Shown one piece after another: positions 1 through 8,243 of a DNA stretch of 64,000 nt. Position 1 is the first letter of the stretch. Each line of letters starts with the position of its first letter. The translations under genes were made by a program, and so were the position numbers. Source of the DNA: an uncultured Clostridia bacterium (GTDB lineage Bacteria; Bacillota; Clostridia; Oscillospirales; Acutalibacteraceae); contig CANRMX010000005.1 in NCBI GenBank assembly GCA_947631855.1, positions 1 through 64,000 of the forward strand. Direction: 5' to 3'. Below the pieces are notes generated by a model that saw only the letters and a list, made by a program, of their open reading frames with translations, ran no database searches and was not told where the DNA came from.

Positions 1-60
1 CCACCTTCCCTTCTGTACATTTTTTCATTTTCCCTCTTGACTTCTAATAGTTAGTCTTTT

Positions 61-95
61 TCTTTCAAGAAAAAGGAGGTTCTTTCAAGAAAAAG
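61..95. repeat. Direct 15-nt repeat, tail fragment of the dispersed repeat
   Basis: TCTTTCAAGAAAAAG occurs twice with a 20-nt period, directly beside the stop codon of the lipoprotein gene. Each unit is itself an inverted repeat. The same motif ends the repeat copy near 20.8 kb and lies just before the terminal hairpin of the copy near 23.2 kb. This may be the edge of another copy that continues to the left, or part of a terminator. Positions 1-60 show nothing further that I can name. Confidence 0.5.
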
Positions 96-461
96 TCAGT
101 TCCACCAATATTCCGATTCCAGCCCCGCCGGGATGTCCGTGACGTTCTTCTCCCGGCACAGCATCCCTTCGGGCATCAGGCCGGTGTTCAGAAAATCCAC
201 CAGCCACTGCTCCCGCGGCAAATCTTTATAGGTGTAGATGCGCTCATTGGGCTCGCCCGCCACATGGCCCAGATAGTCCCCCAGGTCGGCGGTATCCACG
301 ATGGCACAGAAGGGCACATATTCCCGGCCGCCGTCCAGCAGGATCAGGTACCCGTCCCCCTCTTTTGTCTGGAAGATCTCCCCGCCCTGCTCCCGGCCTC
401 TGCACCCCGCCAGCAGCAGGAGCGCCGCCGCCAGCAGGCAAAGCAATCTACGCGTCTTCAT
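96..461 (-). CDS. Small lipoprotein, function unknown
   Basis: This is a 121-aa protein with a Lys/Arg start (MKTRRLL), a leucine-rich hydrophobic stretch and a lipobox LLAGC, so it should be lipid-anchored on the outer face of the membrane. I chose the inner Met at 461 instead of the track start at 476 because it gives a standard signal peptide. It overlaps the end of the XRE regulator gene by 14 nt, so the two are probably translationally coupled. The mature part is about 100 aa, acidic, with no domain I recognise. It is the last gene of a DUF2975, XRE, lipoprotein operon, so it may be a target or accessory of that membrane/regulator pair; this is inference. Confidence 0.7.
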   Translation of the reverse strand: MKTRRLLCLLAAALLLLAGCRGREQGGEIFQTKEGDGYLILLDGGREYVPFCAIVDTADLGDYLGHVAGEPNERIYTYKDLPREQWLVDFLNTGLMPEGMLCREKNVTDIPAGLESEYWWN

Positions 462-672
462 CGGGATCCTCCGCATATTCCAGCAGGTCGCCGGGCTGGC
501 AGTCCAGCGCCTGGCACAGCTTCACCAGGGTGGAGATGCGCACGGCCCGGGCCTTGCCGGTTTTCAGGGTGGACATATTGGCCGTGGTGATCCCCACCCG
601 CTCGGCCAGCTCGGTGAGGGACATTTTCCGCTTGGCCAGCATCACGTCGATGTTGAAGATGATTTTCCCCAT
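448..672 (-). CDS. XRE-family HTH regulator, YozG-like
   Basis: This is a 74-aa single-domain DNA-binding protein. It has the compact Cro/C1 helix-turn-helix layout with the recognition part around residues 18-45 (LTELAERVGITTANMSTLKTG), then a helix rich in Leu and the typical ending ALDCQPGDLLEY. Proteins of this size and ending belong to the YozG-type XRE regulators, which commonly sit next to DUF2975 membrane proteins, as here (10-nt gap). A perfect palindrome TTTTATCG-N5-CGATAAAA in front of the upstream gene is a good candidate operator, which would make the operon self-regulated. The family call is firm; the target and signal are not visible. Confidence 0.88.
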   Translation of the reverse strand: MGKIIFNIDVMLAKRKMSLTELAERVGITTANMSTLKTGKARAVRISTLVKLCQALDCQPGDLLEYAEDPDEDA

Positions 673-682
673 GCTCCACCTC

Positions 683-1171
683 TCAGATCGTCAGGTCGCT
701 CTGCTCCTGCAGCTCGGCGGCCTTGAGCACCAGGTGGGAGAGGGCGGCTGCGGCCACGGTGACGGCCACGCCGGTGAAATCCACAAAGAAGGACAGCAGC
801 ACCGCCCCGGGCGAGCTCCAGTTGACCAGGGTGAGGATCAGGACGCCCAGGAAGAAGTACACCGTGTCGCCCGCCGCCAGTATGGCGATGCGCCGCAGGA
901 GGACGGCGTTTTCCCGGGAAAAGGACCGGTCGCGGCCGATGTTTGCGGCCACCTTCCAGGCGAAGACCAGCCCGGCGTAGACGGCCGGAGCCGTCCCCAG
1001 CAGGAACGCCAGCCACACCCAGAACAGGGTGTTGCCGCCGTTCTGCAGGCCCCAGTCCACCGCCAGCACCCTGCCCAGGGTGGGCAGCACCAGCCCATAG
1101 ACCAGCGCGCCGCAGATTCCCACGCCCGCCACGATGGCCTTGAGCCACCGGGCCAAAGTCGATTGTTTCAT
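683..1171 (-). CDS. DUF2975 membrane protein
   Basis: This is a 162-aa protein with four hydrophobic segments (about residues 9-30, 48-70, 98-118 and 125-147). It contains the signature between segments 2 and 3, where IGRDRSFSRENAVLLRRIA matches the conserved Fs.en...lr.i of DUF2975. The biochemical role of this family is not established. It is the first gene of a three-gene operon with an XRE regulator and a lipoprotein. The start at 1171 has a GGAG sequence 12 nt upstream, close to a palindrome that probably acts as operator. Confidence 0.82.
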   Translation of the reverse strand: MKQSTLARWLKAIVAGVGICGALVYGLVLPTLGRVLAVDWGLQNGGNTLFWVWLAFLLGTAPAVYAGLVFAWKVAANIGRDRSFSRENAVLLRRIAILAAGDTVYFFLGVLILTLVNWSSPGAVLLSFFVDFTGVAVTVAAAALSHLVLKAAELQEQSDLTI

Positions 1172-1184
1172 GTATATCCGCTCC

Positions 1185-1205
1185 TTTTATCGTTTTTCGA
1201 TAAAA
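1185..1205. promoter_or_regulatory. Candidate operator palindrome
   Basis: TTTTATCG-TTTTT-CGATAAAA is an 8-bp perfect inverted repeat lying between the -10 box and the ribosome site of the DUF2975 operon. A repressor bound here would block initiation. The XRE protein of the same operon is the obvious candidate (inference). The symmetry could also form an RNA hairpin in the leader. Confidence 0.5.
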
Positions 1206-1233
1206 GATTATCACGAATCGGTAAAGCTGTCAA
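1205..1233 (-). promoter_or_regulatory. Promoter of the DUF2975-XRE operon
   Basis: On the minus strand TTGACA is followed after 17 nt by TAATCT. The -35 box is a perfect match and the position fits the start at 1171. Confidence 0.65.
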
Positions 1234-1294
1234 GAGGGAAATGCAAAAAATTTTTTGTGATTTTCGTCCCCGCCAGAAGCCGGATGAAAAAAGA

Positions 1295-1323
1295 TTGAAA
1301 TCTTTCCGCGCCTGTGGTATAAT
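1295..1323 (+). promoter_or_regulatory. Promoter of the P/T/E-rich membrane protein
   Basis: TTGAAA, 17 nt, TATAAT. It lies 70 nt before the ATG at 1394 and is divergent from the DUF2975 promoter. Confidence 0.7.
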
Positions 1324-1393
1324 CACCCTGTATAAGGGAAAGACCGCCATTCAACACCCAAACAAAAACGGGACAAGTAAGGGAGAAGATTTT

Positions 1394-2602
1394 ATGCGTC
1401 AACGCCATCAACGCTTGCTGGCCCTTGTGGGCCTCCTTCTGATTTGCCTGTGGACTTTCGCGGTGCCCGCACTGGCCGAGGAAGACCCGCCCCAGTCCAT
1501 CGCGGAGCCGGACGTCACCGCATCGGTGGGCGACCCGGTGGACGAAAACGGCGGTGAGAACTTCACGCCCGATCCGCCTGTGGAGGAGGAGCCTATCGAT
1601 CCGCCCGTGGATGCACCCACCGAGGAACCTGCCTCCGATCCTTCTTATGAGGAACCGTCTTCTGTGCCGCCCACGGACGAGCCGACTTCTGTACCGCCTA
1701 CGGACGAGCCCACGGATGAGCCTTCTTCACAGCCTCCGACGGAAGAACCCACGGAGGAACCCACCCAAGAGCCCACCGAGACGCCCACGGAAGAACCCAC
1801 CCAATCGCCCGATGACGAGCCGGAACCCGATGACGGGGACGGCGACGGCGATGGAGAAGGCTATGGCGGCGGCTACACCGAGCCCAGTGATGGCGACAAT
1901 TATACCTGGACCGGAGGCTCCACCAACGGCTCCACCGGCAGCACCACGCCGGTGCGCAGACCCACGCAGATCTTGGGCGGCCAGACGTCCAGCAGTTCCC
2001 CTTCTTCCGGCGCCACCAGCAAGCCCGGCACTACCAGCAGCCACAGCAGCAACAATAGCAGCAGCGGCGGCATCATCGGCGGGGTGGAGGCATCTCCCGA
2101 GCCGGAGTACGTCACCTTTGCCCGGCTGAACCTGCGGAGCAGTTCCATGTCCCTGGCCCTGTTCTATGGCGGCGTGGGGTGCGTGGCCCTGGGCGTGGTG
2201 GGCGTAGCCGGCCTGCTGATCGTGATGCTCCGGCGCAGGCATAAAGACCCGCGCGACGAACTGTATGAGGAGATCGTGGAGGCGGAAAACAGCGCCCGGA
2301 TGGCCCAGACCGGAGAGATCCTGGAGGAGGGCGGCGAATACGCGCCCCTGTGGGAGGGCGATTCCCAGGAGCAGGCCGCACAGGGCCCCGCCGTGGAGGA
2401 GATCGCCCGGCGCATCCAGTGGGACGAGGAGCAGGACGCGGAAGCCGATCCCGACGACGAAGACGAGGAGCCGTCCATCTTCCTGAATTCCCTGTGGGAA
2501 ACCCCCAACGATGAGCCGTCCGGCGACAGCGACCGGCCCGTGCGGCACAGGCATCTTTCCATCGATACCGAAGATTTCCCCAACGATTCCCTGAAGCAGT
2601 AA
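1394..2602 (+). CDS. Type I membrane protein with Pro/Thr/Glu-rich stalk and acidic cytoplasmic tail
   Basis: This is a 402-aa protein. The track ORF begins at 365, but its first 343 codons have no signal; the ATG at 1394 follows AAGGGAGAAG and begins a classical signal peptide cut after about residue 28 (VPALA). Residues 60-140 are a repetitive stalk of EEPT and DEPT units, residues 160-230 are Gly/Ser/Thr-rich, residues 255-279 form one membrane span, and RRRHK stops transfer. The last 115 residues form a strongly acidic cytoplasmic tail with runs of Glu and Asp. There is no LPxTG motif, so it is held by the membrane span and not by sortase. A wall-spanning stalk joined to a cytoplasmic tail suggests an envelope sensor or scaffold, but I recognise no family. 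Confidence 0.8.
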   Translation: MRQRHQRLLALVGLLLICLWTFAVPALAEEDPPQSIAEPDVTASVGDPVDENGGENFTPDPPVEEEPIDPPVDAPTEEPASDPSYEEPSSVPPTDEPTSVPPTDEPTDEPSSQPPTEEPTEEPTQEPTETPTEEPTQSPDDEPEPDDGDGDGDGEGYGGGYTEPSDGDNYTWTGGSTNGSTGSTTPVRRPTQILGGQTSSSSPSSGATSKPGTTSSHSSNNSSSGGIIGGVEASPEPEYVTFARLNLRSSSMSLALFYGGVGCVALGVVGVAGLLIVMLRRRHKDPRDELYEEIVEAENSARMAQTGEILEEGGEYAPLWEGDSQEQAAQGPAVEEIARRIQWDEEQDAEADPDDEDEEPSIFLNSLWETPNDEPSGDSDRPVRHRHLSIDTEDFPNDSLKQ

Positions 2603-2640
2603 ATAAAGGAACTTCCCGTTCCTAGGCGAATGGGCACATG

Positions 2641-2680
2641 CAAAAAAGAATCCCCCACCCATCAGGGCGGGGGATTTTCG
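2641..2680. terminator. Bidirectional terminator between convergent genes
   Basis: AATCCCCCACCC and GGGCGGGGGATT form the stem. TTTTCGTT follows on the plus strand and the AAAAAAG before it gives a T-tract on the minus strand. It separates the membrane-protein gene and htrA. Confidence 0.8.
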
Positions 2681-2696
2681 TTGTCATTTCGTTCGA

Positions 2697-4364
2697 TCAG
2701 GTTTCGCCCTTATCCTCCAGCAGCAGGCCCTCCACATCGAAGGAGTCGCCGGTATCGGGCCGGTACAGGGTGACGGTGACGGTGTCGCCGGGGGCGTGGC
2801 TGCCCAAGCACTGGGAGATGCCGTTGCGGTCGGTGACGGTCTCCCCATCAATGGCGGTGATGATATCCCCGGGGGCGGCGTCGGTGCCGGTGAAGGCGCT
2901 GATCTCCTCGATCTCAGTGATGAGGAAGCCGCCGGGAACGTCATAGGCCATGCGCATTTCGTCGGTCACATCCATGCCCCGGATGCCCAGGCGGGTGCGG
3001 CCCTCCACATAGCCCTCGGCCATCAGCTGGTCGATGAAGTCCTTGGCGCCGGTGATGGGGATCGCGAAGCCCATGCCCTCATAGTCGTCCCGAACGATCT
3101 TCACCGAATTGATGCCCACCACCTGGCCGTACATATTCACCAGCGGGCCGCCGGAATTGCCGGGATTGATGGCCGCATCGGTCTGGATATAGGTCATGCC
3201 GGTGCCGCTGTATTTGGAGACTTCCCGCCCCAGGCCGGAGATATACCCGCCGGTCATGGAGGCGGAATACCGTTCGCCGCCGGGATTGCCGATGGCGATG
3301 ACCATGTCGCCGATGACAAGGGAATCGGAATCCCCGAAATGGGCCGGGGTGAAATCCATATCCTCGGTCTTGAGGATCGCCAGGTCCGTGGTGCGGTCCA
3401 CGCCCACCACCACGGCCACATACCGCTGGCCGTCATAGGTGATCACGTCCACCCGGGTGTCCCGGGAATCGTTGACCACGTGGGAATTGGTGACGATATA
3501 GCCGTCGCTGGTGGCGATGATCCCCGTGCCGGTGCCTGTGGTCTCGCCAGAATCGGGATCCACGATGACCACGGTGACAGTGGACTGCACCACCTGCTGG
3601 TACACCTGGGCGGCGGAGAGCTCCGGATAGGCGGGCCGGGGCTCGATGGTGATCCCCTCGGTGTTGGGCGTCACGTCGATCTCGGGCAGATTGTCCTCCT
3701 CCGTGGAGGGCGGGATGTCCTCGCCGTCGTAGGGCGCGTAGGGCTCACGGTCGGGCGTGTCGTCCCCGGGCAGATCGGGCTCGTCCGGGATATTCGGCGT
3801 GGGGATGGACGGGACAGAATTGTGGTCGTAGTAGTCGCTCAGCGGCGTGCGCCCCACCGCATCTGTGATGCGCATGGCCAGGAAAACGCCGAAGCCGATG
3901 ATGGCCGCGCCCGCCAGGATGGAGGCGATCCAGATGAACACCTTGGCGCCGGTGGAGAGCTTCTTCTTGGGCGGATAGGCCGGCGGCGCGTAGGGCTGCG
4001 TGGGATAGCCATAATAGGGCGGGTAGTAGGGCGGCGCGGGCTGCTGTGTCGGCTGGGCACCATATCCCTGGGGCGGATAATAGGGTGGCTGGCCCGGCAC
4101 AGGCGGCTGGCCCGACACAGGCGGTTGGGGCTGGGGTGGGATCGCCTGCCCTCCGCCCGTCTGCTCATTGGCGAAGCCCTCCTCGCCCAGCGGGATGTTC
4201 CAGTTGGGGAAGGGGTCCGGGGTGGTTTCCGGGGCTGCCTCCGCCGGTTGATTTTTTTCCGCCGGGCCGCTCGCCGTCTCGGGAATGGGCTCCGTCACGG
4301 GCGCGGATCCCTCCGGCGTTTCGGGCGCTTCCGGCCGGGTGGTTTCAAAATCGTTCTCGTTCAT
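2697..4364 (-). CDS. htrA: HtrA/DegP-like membrane-anchored serine protease
   Basis: This is a 555-aa S1C protease. Residues 1-135 form a long cytoplasmic Pro/Gln/Tyr-rich region ending in PPYYPPYYGYP. One membrane span covers about 140-163, then a low-complexity linker to about 245. The trypsin-like domain has the triad His295 (TNSHVVN), Asp327 (TTDLAIL) and Ser404 (GNSGGP), and a C-terminal PDZ domain covers about 455-550. The family degrades or refolds misfolded proteins outside the membrane. The start has AAAGGAGG and overlaps the sensor-kinase stop by 4 nt (ATGA), so it is made with the two-component pair and likely handles an envelope stress that the pair senses. The tyrosine/proline-rich cytoplasmic part is longer than in model HtrA proteins. 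Confidence 0.95.
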   Translation of the reverse strand: MNENDFETTRPEAPETPEGSAPVTEPIPETASGPAEKNQPAEAAPETTPDPFPNWNIPLGEEGFANEQTGGGQAIPPQPQPPVSGQPPVPGQPPYYPPQGYGAQPTQQPAPPYYPPYYGYPTQPYAPPAYPPKKKLSTGAKVFIWIASILAGAAIIGFGVFLAMRITDAVGRTPLSDYYDHNSVPSIPTPNIPDEPDLPGDDTPDREPYAPYDGEDIPPSTEEDNLPEIDVTPNTEGITIEPRPAYPELSAAQVYQQVVQSTVTVVIVDPDSGETTGTGTGIIATSDGYIVTNSHVVNDSRDTRVDVITYDGQRYVAVVVGVDRTTDLAILKTEDMDFTPAHFGDSDSLVIGDMVIAIGNPGGERYSASMTGGYISGLGREVSKYSGTGMTYIQTDAAINPGNSGGPLVNMYGQVVGINSVKIVRDDYEGMGFAIPITGAKDFIDQLMAEGYVEGRTRLGIRGMDVTDEMRMAYDVPGGFLITEIEEISAFTGTDAAPGDIITAIDGETVTDRNGISQCLGSHAPGDTVTVTLYRPDTGDSFDVEGLLLEDKGET

Positions 4365-5887
4365 CGTTTGTCCTCCTTTGCGTCAGGATCGGTTTTGTTT
4401 TTGGATTTCGGTTCCTTCACCTTGGGCTGGGAAGGCTCCTTCAGCTTGGGGCCCTCCGCAGGCTTGGGGATGTAAAATTCAAACCGGCAGTATTTGCCCA
4501 CCTCCGAGCGCACGGAGATGTCCCCACCGTGGAGCTTCAAGATGGTCTTCACGATATAGAGCCCCAATCCCATGCCGTTCTTGTCCCGGCTGCGGGACTG
4601 GTCGGTCTTGTAGAACCGCTCGAAGATGCGGGGCAGCTCCTCGGGGGAGATGCCCTGGCCGCTGTTCTCGATGACCACCGAGGTGCGGTCGATGCCGTCG
4701 GTGATCTGGATGCGGATATAGCCGCCGGGGTCGGTGAATTTCACGGCGTTTTCCAGCAGGTTATAGACCACCTGGTGCAGCAGGTCCTGATCGCCCCGCA
4801 CGGTCTGGGGCTGCACATCCTCCAGCCCACGCACGTCGATGTGCTTGTCCTCGATGCTCTTTTCAAAGGTGAGCAGCGTGGAGACCACGGTGCCGGTCAG
4901 GTCGAAGTTCACCGGGCTCAGCTGCAATTCGCCGTTGTCGATGCGGGACAGGTCCAGCATGGATTTCACCAGCCGGGAGAGGCGCTTGATCTCGCTGGAG
5001 ACGATCTGCAAATATTTCTCCTGCTCCTCCTTGGGGATGGTGCCGTCCAAAATGCCGTCGATAAAGCCCGCGATGGTGGTCATGGGGGTCTTGAGCTCGT
5101 GGGAGACGTTGGCGATGAAGCTGCGCCGGGCGCCCTCGGAATTGGACAGGGAATTGGCCATGTTGTTGAAGGAGCGGGCCAATTCGCCCAGCTCGTCGTT
5201 GGTGCTCACCGGCACCCGCACGGAGAAATCCCCTGTGCCGAAGCGCCGGGCCGCCGCGGACATCTGCCGCATGGGCCGCACCTGCCGATAGGCGAAATAC
5301 CCCACCAGCAGGAAGGAGAGGGCCAGCGCCGCCGCCGAGGCGATGAGGAAATTCTTGATCACCTCGATGCGGAAGGCCCGGATGCCCGCCGCGCTGGAGG
5401 CCGTGAACACTGCGCCCAGACAGGGGCCGTCCTCTCCGGCGCGGATGGGCACGCCCACGATATAATAGTTCTCCCGGTAGACGCCGCCGAAATCCCCCAT
5501 GCCCTCGTACATCCCCGCGCAGGCGGCGGAGATCATGGGCTGGGGCAGGCAGAGGGATTCCTCAAAATCTTTCCCCCGGAAGTTGCCCAGCAGCACGTTG
5601 CCCGCAGGGTCGGTGATGAACACGTCCCCATCGGAGGCGGCGGAAAAGCTGCGGGTGAAGCTGCGCAGCATCTCCAGCTGCAGCGCCTCGCCGGAGCCGT
5701 CCTCCAGGGAGAGCAGCCTGCCGGAAATGCCCGCGATGGCGGTGGCGTTCTGGGTGAGCTGCGCTTTTTTCTCCGAGCGCCAGTAGCGGGAGAAGAACAC
5801 CGTCATCACGCTGCCCAGGGTGATGAAGCTGAGCAGCACGATGGACATGGTGATGGTGAGATACTTCCTGAAAATACTTTTCTGCAT
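4361..5887 (-). CDS. Sensor histidine kinase with HAMP domain
   Basis: This is a 508-aa membrane kinase. It has spans at about residues 15-33 and 178-199 enclosing an extracellular sensor region, then a HAMP domain (about 200-255), the phosphoacceptor box with His263 (NVSHELKTPMTT), and a HATPase domain with the N box (YNLLENAVKFT), the DKNGMGLGLYIVK G box and FYKTDQSRS. It should phosphorylate the response regulator encoded 18 nt upstream. The tail after the kinase core is a charged Lys/Pro/Glu linker. No strong ribosome site precedes the start, so coupling to the regulator gene is probable. The ligand is unknown; the HtrA gene downstream points to cell-envelope stress. Confidence 0.95.
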   Translation of the reverse strand: MQKSIFRKYLTITMSIVLLSFITLGSVMTVFFSRYWRSEKKAQLTQNATAIAGISGRLLSLEDGSGEALQLEMLRSFTRSFSAASDGDVFITDPAGNVLLGNFRGKDFEESLCLPQPMISAACAGMYEGMGDFGGVYRENYYIVGVPIRAGEDGPCLGAVFTASSAAGIRAFRIEVIKNFLIASAAALALSFLLVGYFAYRQVRPMRQMSAAARRFGTGDFSVRVPVSTNDELGELARSFNNMANSLSNSEGARRSFIANVSHELKTPMTTIAGFIDGILDGTIPKEEQEKYLQIVSSEIKRLSRLVKSMLDLSRIDNGELQLSPVNFDLTGTVVSTLLTFEKSIEDKHIDVRGLEDVQPQTVRGDQDLLHQVVYNLLENAVKFTDPGGYIRIQITDGIDRTSVVIENSGQGISPEELPRIFERFYKTDQSRSRDKNGMGLGLYIVKTILKLHGGDISVRSEVGKYCRFEFYIPKPAEGPKLKEPSQPKVKEPKSKNKTDPDAKEDKR

Positions 5888-5905
5888 GATTTTTAGAACC
5901 GCCGG

Positions 5906-6601
5906 TTACTCTTTCACTTCAAACTTATAGCCCACACCCCAAACGGTCTTGAGGGCCCATTTGTCGGAGACGCCCTCCAGCTTTTCCCTGAGGCGCTTCA
6001 CGTGGACATCCACCGTGCGGCTGTCGCCGTAGTAATCGAACCCCCACACCTCGTCCAGCAGCTGGTCCCGGGTGAACACCCGGTTGGGATTGGAGGCCAG
6101 GTGGTAGATCAGCTCCATCTCCTTGGGGGGCGTGTCGATCTGCACGCCGTTCACCTTCAGCTCGTAATTGGTGAGGTTGATGGACAGATTCTCATAGGTG
6201 ACTTCCTTGGTCTCGTTTTTGTGGCCGCCGGCGTTGGCGCTGCGCCGCAGCACGGCGTTGATCCGGGCGATGACTTCTTTCGTCTCGAAGGGCTTCACCA
6301 CATAGTCGTCCGCGCCCAGCTCCAGCCCCAGCACCCGGTCGAAGACTTCTCCCTTGGCGGTGAGCATGATGATGGGGCAGGTGGAGCTTTTGCGGATCTC
6401 CCGGCAGACCTGCCAGCCATCCAGGCCGGGCAGCATGATATCCAGCAGCAGCAGATCGGGCTCGGCCTGCTCGAACAGCTTCAGGGCGGTCTCGCCGTCG
6501 TTGGCGATCACGGTCTCGAAGCCCTCCTTCTCGATATAGAGCCGCAGCAGCTCGCAGATATTGGTGTCGTCATCGACGATCATGATTTTCCCGGTAGCCA
6601 T
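5906..6601 (-). CDS. OmpR/PhoB-family response regulator
   Basis: This is a 231-aa two-domain regulator. The receiver has the acidic pocket (DDD at 10-12), the phosphorylated Asp54 (LLLLDIMLPG) and Lys in the VKPFE motif. The C-terminal winged helix ends with DSRTVDVHVKRLREKLEG and VWGVGYKFE, the PhoB-type recognition helix and wing. The start follows AAGGGGG. It is the first gene of a regulator, kinase, HtrA operon and is likely a regulator of that operon and other envelope genes (inference from order). Confidence 0.96.
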   Translation of the reverse strand: MATGKIMIVDDDTNICELLRLYIEKEGFETVIANDGETALKLFEQAEPDLLLLDIMLPGLDGWQVCREIRKSSTCPIIMLTAKGEVFDRVLGLELGADDYVVKPFETKEVIARINAVLRRSANAGGHKNETKEVTYENLSINLTNYELKVNGVQIDTPPKEMELIYHLASNPNRVFTRDQLLDEVWGFDYYGDSRTVDVHVKRLREKLEGVSDKWALKTVWGVGYKFEVKE

Positions 6602-6643
6602 CTGGCGTCCCCCTTTTCTACATTTTTGTACAGCCTTGCCATG

Positions 6644-6672
6644 ATGATACCTTTTTTCTATGGCAAAAACAA
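6644..6672 (-). promoter_or_regulatory. Promoter of the regulator-kinase-htrA operon
   Basis: Minus strand TTGTTT, 17 nt, TATCAT, 43 nt before the regulator start. The match is moderate. Confidence 0.5.
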
Positions 6673-6712
6673 GAAAACTGCGTGAACTTTTTGTGAAGCT
6701 AAAGGCTCTGCC

Positions 6713-7597
6713 TTAGTACCGCAGTCGGATCGCCTGCTTTTCCACCGAGAGCGCGATCTCCGCGCCGCTCTGGGCCCGTTCGCCGTCCAGGGACCAGTCC
6801 ACCGGCTCGTTGAAGGCGAACCTTGCCCCGGCGGTGTGCAGGCAGATCACCCCGTCCTCGTCGTATTTCCCGGTGAGCAGGCAGTGCACGATGCGGTTGA
6901 ATTCGCCGAGGTGCCGGGGATTCTTCACCAGCAGCAGCTCGAAGCGGCCGTCGGAAAAGTCCACCTGCGCGGGGTCCAGATGGATCACGCCGCCCAGGGA
7001 GGTGGAGTTGGTCATGGAGCCGAAGATGAACTCCCCGTCGATGCGCTCCCCTTCGGCGGTTTCCACCCGCAGGGGATAGGGCCGCAGGGTGGGCAGCTCC
7101 TTCACCCCTTCGATGACGTAGGCCAAATGCCCCAACGCGTGCTTGAGATTGGGGTCGGCGCTGTAGGAGGCCCCGGTGAAGGCCCCGAAGGACGCCGTGT
7201 AGATGAACGTCCTGTCGCCGAAGCGGCCCACATCCAAAGGGCGCTGGGGGCTTTGCAGGATGTGCCGGGCAGCCGCCACCGGCTCTTTGGGCAGGTGCAG
7301 GGCGGCGGCGAAATCGTTGGTGGTGCCCGCAGGGATATATCCCAAGGGCACCGTGCAGCCGGTCTCCAGCATCCATCCGGCGGTGTCGCTGAGGGTGCCG
7401 TCGCCGCCGCAGCAGATCAGGCACCCGGTCCCTTCCCGGGCGGCCCGCTGCACGGCGGTCCTGCCCTCCGCGGGCGATTGGGTCTCCACCACCTGCACCG
7501 CGCTGCCGTCCTCCGACAGGAGGGCGCGGATGGCCGGGAGGGCATCGCCCATGTGCTGCCGCCCGGCGTTGGGATTCACAATGACAGTATAGCGCAT
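6713..7597 (-). CDS. Diacylglycerol/lipid kinase, YegS/BmrU type
   Basis: This is a 294-aa protein starting with MRYTVIVNPNAGR, the nucleotide-binding start of the DAGK catalytic fold, followed by CCGGDGTLSD (the GGDGT loop) and PAGTTNDFA. These motifs define ATP-dependent kinases of lipids such as diacylglycerol, usually membrane-associated. The start has GAAGGTG at good spacing. Length fits the family (about 290-310). The substrate cannot be read from the sequence: DgkB-like diacylglycerol recycling from lipoteichoic acid synthesis is one option. A second member of the same family lies at 31.1 kb and is only moderately similar. Confidence 0.9.
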   Translation of the reverse strand: MRYTVIVNPNAGRQHMGDALPAIRALLSEDGSAVQVVETQSPAEGRTAVQRAAREGTGCLICCGGDGTLSDTAGWMLETGCTVPLGYIPAGTTNDFAAALHLPKEPVAAARHILQSPQRPLDVGRFGDRTFIYTASFGAFTGASYSADPNLKHALGHLAYVIEGVKELPTLRPYPLRVETAEGERIDGEFIFGSMTNSTSLGGVIHLDPAQVDFSDGRFELLLVKNPRHLGEFNRIVHCLLTGKYDEDGVICLHTAGARFAFNEPVDWSLDGERAQSGAEIALSVEKQAIRLRY

Positions 7598-7632
7598 CCG
7601 ATCACCTTCTTTTTCCGATCCCGGTGGGAAAA

Positions 7633-8079
7633 TCAGTCTGCCCGCCGGGGATTTTGCGCCGCCTCCGGCGCGAACCGGCGTATCGCCGCGTCGTAATCGG
7701 GCAGGGCCTTGCGCAGGCTCACCGGCCGGCCGGAAGCCCCCAGAAAGCAGTGGAAGGTCCTGCCGGTGCAGCGGGTGGCCCCGGTGGCCTTGTCCCGCAC
7801 CGTGTAGGTGAAGGTGATCCGGGTGCCGGTATAGCCCTCGATGGCGGTGTCGATCACCACGGTCTCGCCGAAGCGGGCCATGGTCTTGTAATCGGCCTCC
7901 ACCCGCAGCACCGGGCTCACGATGCCGCTTGCCTCCAGGCTCTCATAGCTGAAGCCGCTCACGTGCATCAGGTGGATGCGGGCCTCCTCGAACCAGCGGA
8001 CATAGTTGGAGTGGTGGACGCAGTCCATGCGGTCGGTTTCGTAGTAGTAGACAGGACGTTCATAGGGGATGGGATTCAT
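7633..8079 (-). CDS. Acyl-CoA thioesterase, 4HBT/YbgC type
   Basis: This is a 148-aa single hotdog-fold protein. The motif ETDRMDCVHHSNYVRWFEEAR matches the active-site region of the 4-hydroxybenzoyl-CoA thioesterase/YbgC group (Asp, then His-x-x-x-Tyr). I chose Met at 8079 because it follows GGAGG by 6 nt; the track start 30 nt earlier has no ribosome site. It should cleave acyl-CoA or acyl-ACP thioesters in the cytoplasm. It lies 35 nt downstream of the divergent region shared with the dehydratase activase gene, which also handles CoA thioesters, but a link is only suggestive. Confidence 0.88.
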   Translation of the reverse strand: MNPIPYERPVYYYETDRMDCVHHSNYVRWFEEARIHLMHVSGFSYESLEASGIVSPVLRVEADYKTMARFGETVVIDTAIEGYTGTRITFTYTVRDKATGATRCTGRTFHCFLGASGRPVSLRKALPDYDAAIRRFAPEAAQNPRRAD

Positions 8080-8243
8080 ACAGGGCCTCCACGCGCCGAA
8101 AGAATACAAAGCCTATTGTATCACATTTTTCTCGAAATGGAAACCCCGGGAAAAGGGAATATTCCTTCCATTCGGCGCATAGAGTTCCAGCAGGGCAGGC
8201 CAGAGGCTGGAAGAATTGCAAAGAATTGTTCACAGTTTTCCTG

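Noticed and set aside
365-1393. Long upstream extension of the plus-strand membrane-protein ORF, giving 745 aa
   Set aside because: It runs antisense to three well-supported minus-strand genes; the signal peptide and ribosome site begin at 1394.
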